Source: Candidatus Aquiluna sp. XM-24bin5 (GTDB taxonomy: Bacteria; Actinomycetota; Actinomycetia; Actinomycetales; Microbacteriaceae). From it: a stretch of 11,865 bases of DNA. A program made the translations under genes and the position numbers. The notes beneath the pieces are model-generated. The model saw only the letters and a program-made list of their open reading frames with translations, had not been told where the DNA came from and did no database searches. Location of the stretch: the NCBI GenBank assembly GCA_003149555.1, contig QCWE01000004.1, forward strand, positions 1 through 11,865. Reading direction: 5' to 3'. This document shows, piece by piece, positions 6,502 to 11,865 of the stretch (within the stretch, counting starts at the first letter, position 1; every line of letters begins with the position of its first letter).

Positions 6502-7686
6502 ATGATGAAATTTTCAAAAATAGCTGGCTTGTGTGCTGTGGCGCTCGTGCTGAGCGGATGTGCAATCCTACCACGCAGCGGCCCTGATGATGGTCAAATC
6601 AACCAGGCCGCAGCCATCAAACTCGAGACAGAAGACGCCACCCTCGGCTATGATTACGCTCTGGTGGATATCAACAAGACAATAATTCCGTTCATCTCAA
6701 CGGACGACACAAGCTCTTTCTCAACATTTGGCGGAGGTGGAACGACGCCGCCTGAGATCCGCCTCGGTGTCGGTGACGTTATTCAGGTGACCATCTTTGA
6801 GAGCCAAGCGGGCGGCTTGTTTATTCCGCGCGACGCTGGCGCGCGTCCCGGTAACTTCGTACAGCTGCCTCCACAAGAAATCGGGCGCGATGGACAGATT
6901 ACTGTCCCATACGCGGGATCTCTGCGGGCAGTCGGCCAAACAGCGGCCGTGGTTGAAGGTAATATTACCCGCCGTCTCGAAGACCGAGCCATTGAGCCAC
7001 AGGTTACAGTGGAGGTTCTGGAGCAGAATTTCCCCCGGGCCTCGATACTGGGCGAGGTGGAAAGCCCTGGCGTCTTTACGATCAGGACCAGCGGGGATCG
7101 TATCTTAGACCTCATCGCACAAGCAGGCGGCCTGACAAGCGATGAATCGACATCGTTTGTGACCCTGTCTCGTGGCGGCAACAATGTAAAAGTTGCCTAT
7201 AATGCTCTGACATCCAATTCACGCGAGAACATTTACGTCGCGCCCGGTGACTCCATCAACATCAGTTCAGAAGACAAAAGCTTCTATGTCTTTGGCGCGA
7301 CCGGTGATGTGGGTAAGTTTGATTTTGGCTCAGCCACTCTTGACCTGAATGGGGCTGTTGCAAAGGCCAGCGGTCTGAACGACGGTCAGGCCGATCCAGG
7401 GCAGGTTCTTGTATACCGCATGGAAAATCGCAATGCGCTCCGCAAAATGGGTATCAACATCGATAGTTTCTACGGCTACGAAGAGGAAATCCCGACGATC
7501 TACCGCGCAAACTTCCGCAAACCGGACAGTTTCTTCATGGCCAAGAACTTCGAAATGCGCGATGGTGATGTGCTCTACGTCTCGAATTCGGATTCAGTTG
7601 AGCTCTCTAAGTTCTTTGGTATCGCAACCACCACAACGAGTGGCACTGTAACGATTGATGCAGACATCGATACGCTGACTGAATAA
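6502..7686 (+). CDS. Wza-type polysaccharide export outer-membrane lipoprotein
   Basis: A 394-residue protein. Residues 1-20 form a lipoprotein signal peptide with lipobox LSGC (C20 is the lipidated residue; Ala follows, so no inner-membrane retention signal). The polysaccharide export domain spans about 84-172 (EIRLGVGDVIQVTIFE, GRDGQITVPYAG). The first SLBB domain begins at 179 (ASILGEVESPGVFTI, DLIAQAGGLT) and the second at about 260 (FYVFGATGDVGKF). A last repeat-like GDVLYV lies at 355-360. Proteins of this type form the octameric channel that passes capsule or exopolysaccharide through the outer membrane, in contact with a Wzc-type partner, which is encoded convergently nearby. The length matches Wza (about 380). 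Tandem ATGs occur at 6502 and 6505, with only a weak AAGG at 6484-6487. The tail after 361 is acidic and Thr-rich. The gene could be called wza, gfcE or exoF-like, so no symbol is assigned. Confidence 0.9.
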   Translation: MMKFSKIAGLCAVALVLSGCAILPRSGPDDGQINQAAAIKLETEDATLGYDYALVDINKTIIPFISTDDTSSFSTFGGGGTTPPEIRLGVGDVIQVTIFESQAGGLFIPRDAGARPGNFVQLPPQEIGRDGQITVPYAGSLRAVGQTAAVVEGNITRRLEDRAIEPQVTVEVLEQNFPRASILGEVESPGVFTIRTSGDRILDLIAQAGGLTSDESTSFVTLSRGGNNVKVAYNALTSNSRENIYVAPGDSINISSEDKSFYVFGATGDVGKFDFGSATLDLNGAVAKASGLNDGQADPGQVLVYRMENRNALRKMGINIDSFYGYEEEIPTIYRANFRKPDSFFMAKNFEMRDGDVLYVSNSDSVELSKFFGIATTTTSGTVTIDADIDTLTE

Positions 7687-7716
7687 GAGCCACGCGCATG
7701 TTGTTGCCAGAATGAC

Positions 7717-7748
7717 AAAGGCCGCCGATCTAAAGATCGGCGGCCTTT
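7717..7748. terminator. Bidirectional terminator between convergent genes
   Basis: AAAGGCCGCCGATCT (7717-7731) pairs perfectly with AGATCGGCGGCCTTT (7734-7748): 14-15 bp with a 2-4 nt loop, A-flanked on one side and T-flanked on the other. It lies 31 nt after the export-protein stop (7686) and 16 nt after the end of the minus-strand operon (7764). It should stop transcription from both sides. Confidence 0.9.
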
Positions 7749-7763
7749 GAGGTTCCAGCGTCT

Positions 7764-9188
7764 TTAAGATGAGGCAGCAGCAGGCGAAGGGGCCCGCGCA
7801 AGACAAATCCCTGTCCCAGTGCCAAGCAAGGCTGCCGCATACATCGCAACACCGGGGATTTGCAGCGGGAAATCAACAAGCGAATGGAGCATAAGATACA
7901 GCACGAAACCAATGATCACAAAGGCAAAACCTGCCAACCGCCGCCGTGTCATCATACAGATCGACACAATACGCAGCACATGAGATCCCAGCAAACCTAG
8001 TGGAATTAGGCTCAAAATTCCGACCCCCAGGTAAAGCTCCAAAAACGAATTATGCGCACGTATCCACGTGCCTGATGATCCACATCCAGAGCGCCTAAAA
8101 GCTGGAAAAATATCCTGAAATGTTCCCAACCCATACCCGAAGAGTGGGGCTGATTTCGCAGCAATCACGCCACTTTCCCATGCACACCAGCGACCATCAT
8201 TCATCTCACCACCCATCCGCTGTAAAACGGGCTCCCCAAAGCCGATGAAAATCACCGCTGTGATGATCAAAAACAAGGGGATGCCTCGTTTTATGAAAAA
8301 GGGCAGGGCAGTCTGCCGCATTTGCCTGTAAGACCACATCCAGGCGCAGAGACCACACAACACCATCAAGAAAAGCCCAAATATGGCTCCCGCCCGCGAC
8401 TGGGTGACAATCACAGCAATACAGATGCCGAAGATCGCCAGACCCAGCATAATCGGCACCAGGTCGACGGAGGCATCATTCTGACCCACGCGGGTCGGCT
8501 CTCGTGATGTTTGCTGTGAGAGATACAGAACGAGGCTTCCAACCAGAGCAAACCCCGTCAAAATAAAATATGCGGCAGATATATTGCGATTTACAAAAAC
8601 ACCCGAAAAGGTTCCCTCTCCCACCTCCCGTGAAGAGAAAAAGAGCACTTTGGGGAAAAAGACCTCCAAGACAATGGATAGAAGCAAAATGCTCATCCCC
8701 AGAACGGTCAAAAGATGCCAAAGATGTGCAGCGGTCTTGTGACGCTGGGACAGCACCAAAGCCATCATGAATGACAACACCGGGAGAATAAATACGGGCA
8801 AGGCCTGTACAGTTCTCCACGGATGCGCAGACAAAGAGCCAATAGACTTTCCAAGGTAGGCGTCTGCTTGTTGCCAGATGTTGTGCTCGACAAGGCTGAA
8901 CGACAGGGCTGTGACTTGAAACAGCCCAAGGCTTAAGAAAAAACCACCGAACCAAAGCGCCAAATTCATGCTGTGTACAATACGAGGCTGCCACGCCTTG
9001 AACACAAGCACAGGCACAAAGACAGCCATAAAAAGCGCCGAGACAGGAAAGAAATACCGTGTCTCAACACTGCCATTAAAAAGAGCGAAGAGACCAATGA
9101 TCAGCACAAATACGACCTGCAAAATGCGCGTGAGCAAATCGAACTGTGTGTTTTTTTGCTGATGTCTCTTCGGAAAAAGCTTTTGCAT
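7764..9188 (-). CDS. Wzy / O-antigen ligase-family membrane protein
   Basis: A 474-residue multi-pass inner-membrane protein with about ten to twelve hydrophobic segments. Conserved pieces of the O-antigen ligase/polymerase (Wzy_C) family, numbered from the ATG, are NRNISAAYFIL (about 200-210), VTQSRAGAIFG (261-271), GYGLGTFQDIFPAF (351-364), and RAHNSFLELYLGVG (377-390), the loop with the family's key Arg and His. HSLVDFPLQIPG lies at about 435-446. Such proteins join lipid-linked repeat units into polymer or transfer the polymer to an acceptor on the periplasmic face. Next to Wzc- and Wza-type genes, polymerase is the more likely role. I prefer the ATG at 9188 (GGCGG, 8-nt spacer). The frame is open to a GTG at 9218, 9 nt after the upstream stop, but no ribosome-binding site precedes it. 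It is the last gene of the operon. Confidence 0.85.
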   Translation of the reverse strand: MQKLFPKRHQQKNTQFDLLTRILQVVFVLIIGLFALFNGSVETRYFFPVSALFMAVFVPVLVFKAWQPRIVHSMNLALWFGGFFLSLGLFQVTALSFSLVEHNIWQQADAYLGKSIGSLSAHPWRTVQALPVFILPVLSFMMALVLSQRHKTAAHLWHLLTVLGMSILLLSIVLEVFFPKVLFFSSREVGEGTFSGVFVNRNISAAYFILTGFALVGSLVLYLSQQTSREPTRVGQNDASVDLVPIMLGLAIFGICIAVIVTQSRAGAIFGLFLMVLCGLCAWMWSYRQMRQTALPFFIKRGIPLFLIITAVIFIGFGEPVLQRMGGEMNDGRWCAWESGVIAAKSAPLFGYGLGTFQDIFPAFRRSGCGSSGTWIRAHNSFLELYLGVGILSLIPLGLLGSHVLRIVSICMMTRRRLAGFAFVIIGFVLYLMLHSLVDFPLQIPGVAMYAAALLGTGTGICLARAPSPAAASS

Positions 9189-9227
9189 CGTTTCATCCGC
9201 CAACCAGACCCCCGACACCCGAGAGCA

Positions 9228-9749
9228 TCAACGGGTTGGGAAAAATTGTGTCCGCAGACGCGCAATTACGGGCTCATTGGGCTCTGTACTTTCCGAGAGC
9301 GTCAGGAAGTGTTCAATCCTGTCCGACTTTGGGTCAAGCAAACGTTCTAAGATCGCCATACGCAGCCATAAATCTCCGTCGGTTGGGTTGCAGGATAAAG
9401 CGTCAAGGATCAGTGTCTGCGCCTCTTGCCACGTCGCGTGCCGCTCCGATGCCGAAAGACTGGAGCGCGAGGCTTGAAGATCCCCATAATAAAGTTTTAG
9501 GAACGAGACCGCCTGTCTCTCTTGGGAAAGACAGAGGTGGGCGTGGGGTTGATAGGCCGAAAAAAAGGTCTCAATACGCCCAGTATCCGTATCCAAAAAT
9601 CTACCATCACGGATGTCTGACACCAACGCATATACCGGAGAAAACCGAGTATCGGAGATATACGCCGCTTGACCAATCGCAAAACATGCGATGGCCAATA
9701 TGATTACGAGACCGCGTTTAGCGATCTGTATAATACTTTGTATAGCCAT
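9228..9749 (-). CDS. Small membrane-anchored TPR-like protein of the exopolysaccharide operon
   Basis: A protein of about 173 residues. The N-terminus MAIQSIIQIAKRGLVIILAIACFAIG is a basic stretch followed by one hydrophobic helix, i.e. an uncleaved anchor or signal peptide. The body is predicted mostly helical and periplasmic. Its C-terminal half (WQEAQTLILDALSCNPTDGD, LWLRMAILERLL) looks like tetratricopeptide repeats: Ala/Leu spacing, and NPTDGDLWLRMA matches the end of one repeat and the start of the next. I do not know a named family. It lies between the Wzc-like and Wzy-like genes, overlapping the former by 32 nt and ending 39 nt before the latter, so it probably assists polymerisation or assembly (inference). 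The start is uncertain: ATG 9749 gives the best signal-anchor, but no clear ribosome-binding site is visible. In-frame ATGs at 9773 and 9782 and a TTG at 9806 are alternatives with longer overlaps. Confidence 0.7.
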   Translation of the reverse strand: MAIQSIIQIAKRGLVIILAIACFAIGQAAYISDTRFSPVYALVSDIRDGRFLDTDTGRIETFFSAYQPHAHLCLSQERQAVSFLKLYYGDLQASRSSLSASERHATWQEAQTLILDALSCNPTDGDLWLRMAILERLLDPKSDRIEHFLTLSESTEPNEPVIARLRTQFFPTR

Positions 9750-11865
9750 AGCTATAGTAATGCGACCCAGCATAACTGCCATATTGGTGGGCTGTCTTGG
9801 GGTCAAACATGTTCAAGAATGCACCATAGCTCTTCTCTTGCAGGCGAGGATCAGACTGTAAGATGTTCTGAATGAAGCGCACATTCGTTGCTCCCCATTT
9901 GATCACAAAGAAGATCCCATCCAAAAATTGAAGGGCAGCCCGCGCATCAATAACCGGTCCAAGGGGTGGGAGGTCCACAATCACATAGTCATAATGACGA
10001 CGCAAATCCTGCATCAAAAGACCCATCGCAGGGCCACCCACAATCTCACTGGTGTGTACCACGCGACCGCCAAGCCGCGATGGTAAAACATGCACACCGG
10101 TTTCTTCATCCTCGTAATAAATGTCACGCCAATTGGCATCAGCAGTGAGCACGTCAATAATACCTTCTGATACATCGCCAGTTATAGACCGGGTCAGACC
10201 AGGATTTCTTAAATCTGCATCAATCAAAATGACGGAAGAGCCTTGCTTTGCCAAAAGCGTGGCCAAGTTTGCTGAAACCGTCGTTTTGCCTTCCCCTGGA
10301 AAGCATGACACGACACCAACCACATTACCTTGAGCCGTCTTAGGCGCATCTAGGCCATGTTTATCAACCCGGCGAAGTGTGATCGCCATTTTCCCAGACC
10401 GAAGCGTTTCTGAAAATGACGACAGTGGCTTATTAACTGCATATCTCAACATGTCTGAGAATGAGATTTGCCGATGTCCAAGCGCCTCAGATGGCTTGAA
10501 GATATCTAAAACACGCTTCCGACTGGGGCTTATAAGAGGTAAGCCACCAAGGAATTCCATGCCAAGAGCACTGCGAATTTGCTCCTCGGTTCTGATCTTA
10601 TTGTCCAGAAGTTCGCGGATGAGAATATATCCAGCTGCCACCATAAAGCCGAGTATCGTGGCCAGCGCGAGAATCCGTGTCGCTCTTGGATCACTTGGAG
10701 TTCCTGGAATTTTTGCAGGATTGATAACCCGCACGTCTGAGACTGGGAAAGACTGTTGTTGTAGGGATGTCTGATAGCGTTCTAGAAAATTACTGTAGAG
10801 GCTGCGCACAGTGTCTGCATTGCGCTCCAGTTCACGCAATTCGACAAGCACCTCGTTGTCAGCGCCAAGCTGTATCTCTAGCTCATCGCGTGATTTTTGC
10901 AGATTTACCAAACGTTCCCGTGCCACTTGCACATCGTTTGCTGTGACCTCTGCAAAGCGCTTGATTTCCTCAAAAAGCAACTCTTGAAGTTGTTCCAGTT
11001 CGGTCGCCAATCTCCGTGACTGTTCATGCTCTTCGCCAATACGGCTCACCAGGGAGTTATATTCTTTGAGTGTGTCGAGGAAACGTGACCGGAGATCTGA
11101 CGTGATAGATTGTGTCGCCGTCGCACTGACTGCGGCAGTTGTGTCCCCACGCTCAACGATGTCATCCAAACGTTCAAGACGGGCTTCTAGTGCCAGAAGG
11201 TCTGCTTGTGCGTTGGACACCTGCTGCGCCACGCGTTCGAGTTCGGTTCCGACATTTGAAGATCCGGATATGCCAATCAATCCGTTTTCTTGTTTGAACT
11301 GCTCAACAGAACTGTCGAGCGCGTTCGACTGTGCTCTCAGCTGTTCGGCACGATCTCGAAGCCAATTGGTCGCACGTTCGTTGGCGTCGTATTTGGCCTC
11401 TAATTGGTCATTGATGTATACATCCGCAATACCATTCGCGATCCGCGCCGCCAAGCTTGGCGACATGGCCGTGTAACTGACCTGTAAGATACGGCTGCCC
11501 CGCACACGCGATACCGCCATATTTCCTTGCAGTTTTGTAACTGCTTCAGCCAAGCGCGCGGCAGCTCTGTCCTCTTCCGAAAGAGGCAATAAACCATCAT
11601 CTTCCGGCTGCGGGCGCAAAACATTAACAAGCGGTGCCGCGATATTGCGCAGGCCAGAAATCAGACGAGAGGTCCCAGTCTCACGGTTTGCAAGAAAGAG
11701 GGCATTTTCCGTAAGGTTCAGTTCCTCCACAACCTTTCTGGAAATGGCTTCTGATTGGATCACTTCAATTTCAGTGGTGATCTGACCTTCATCAAGAACG
11801 ACACTTTCCTGGATCCCTGACAAATTGCGAGTATTGGCAGCTTCTGGCGTATCGAGGCTGATATC
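9718..11865 (-). CDS. Wzc/ExoP-like polysaccharide co-polymerase and BY-type tyrosine kinase (5' partial)
   Basis: 715 residues are visible. The frame remains open at the window edge, so the true start, including the first membrane helix, lies beyond 11865; the TTG at 11823 is not a credible start. Order (visible numbering): end of the Wzz chain-length domain (about 1-60), a long coiled coil in the periplasm (about 164-359), the GNVR-type segment with a Pro-rich INPAKIPGTPSDP (about 381-393), a second membrane helix (about 397-417), then the cytoplasmic kinase domain. It has Walker A SCFPGEGKTT (520-529), the BY-kinase Walker A' VILIDADLR (545-553) and Walker B VIVDLPP (628-634). The last ~20 residues hold eight tyrosines (695-712), the usual autophosphorylation cluster. 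Such kinases control chain length and export by cycles of tyrosine phosphorylation. The EX2RX2R oligomerisation motif appears as ETLRSGK, with Lys as the last residue. It leads the operon as far as can be seen. Confidence 0.93.
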   Translation of the reverse strand, partial: DISLDTPEAANTRNLSGIQESVVLDEGQITTEIEVIQSEAISRKVVEELNLTENALFLANRETGTSRLISGLRNIAAPLVNVLRPQPEDDGLLPLSEEDRAAARLAEAVTKLQGNMAVSRVRGSRILQVSYTAMSPSLAARIANGIADVYINDQLEAKYDANERATNWLRDRAEQLRAQSNALDSSVEQFKQENGLIGISGSSNVGTELERVAQQVSNAQADLLALEARLERLDDIVERGDTTAAVSATATQSITSDLRSRFLDTLKEYNSLVSRIGEEHEQSRRLATELEQLQELLFEEIKRFAEVTANDVQVARERLVNLQKSRDELEIQLGADNEVLVELRELERNADTVRSLYSNFLERYQTSLQQQSFPVSDVRVINPAKIPGTPSDPRATRILALATILGFMVAAGYILIRELLDNKIRTEEQIRSALGMEFLGGLPLISPSRKRVLDIFKPSEALGHRQISFSDMLRYAVNKPLSSFSETLRSGKMAITLRRVDKHGLDAPKTAQGNVVGVVSCFPGEGKTTVSANLATLLAKQGSSVILIDADLRNPGLTRSITGDVSEGIIDVLTADANWRDIYYEDEETGVHVLPSRLGGRVVHTSEIVGGPAMGLLMQDLRRHYDYVIVDLPPLGPVIDARAALQFLDGIFFVIKWGATNVRFIQNILQSDPRLQEKSYGAFLNMFDPKTAHQYGSYAGSHYYSYGYTKYYTDR

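Noticed and set aside
8476..8994. Minus-strand 172-aa open frame in another phase
   Set aside because: It overlaps the Wzy-type gene, whose membrane pattern and motifs are clear, and it has no family features.
11821..11823. TTG as the start of the Wzc-like gene
   Set aside because: The frame remains open for 14 more codons to the window edge, and the first membrane helix of the family is still missing.

Overview
The window looks like alphaproteobacterial DNA, most likely from the Rhodobacterales (roseobacter-type). This rests on moderate-to-high GC, GC-rich third positions mixed with AT-richer intergenic DNA, and the styles of the tyrosine recombinase, the SWIM/SNF2 helicase and the exopolysaccharide proteins. 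No ribosomal or replication marker is present, so I cannot tell chromosome from plasmid, and the taxonomic call is inference.

Layout. Positions 1-2456 form an accessory, scarred region. It holds the left end of a decayed IS21-family element (four 22-23 bp repeats plus the first codons of istA, minus strand) and an open frame cut at the IS end. A hairpin follows, then a minus-strand pair (an 88-aa unknown protein and a 302-aa tyrosine recombinase). A divergent 65-aa ribbon-helix-helix (RHH) regulator comes next, and then the tail of a second, inverted transposase remnant. The RHH gene and the recombinase pair share a short control region in which a perfect 14-bp palindrome lies exactly in the -35/-10 spacer of the probable recombinase promoter. 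This suggests a compact, RHH-repressed recombinase module.

Positions 2457-2834 hold no recognisable gene. Positions 2835-6236 encode a 1133-aa SWIM zinc-finger/SNF2 helicase with all the expected helicase motifs, closed by a strong rho-independent terminator.

Positions 6502-11865 are part of a polysaccharide export and polymerisation locus. A Wza-type outer-membrane lipoprotein is on the plus strand. It converges, across a perfect 14-15 bp bidirectional terminator, on a minus-strand operon. In transcription order the operon encodes a Wzc/ExoP-like co-polymerase and BY-type tyrosine kinase (5' end outside the window), a small membrane-anchored TPR-like protein, and a Wzy/O-antigen-ligase-type membrane protein. 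Together these could supply polymerisation (Wzy-like), chain-length control and phosphorylation-gated export (Wzc-like) and the outer-membrane channel (Wza-like). Glycosyltransferases, flippase and phosphatase are not visible and may lie beyond 11865.
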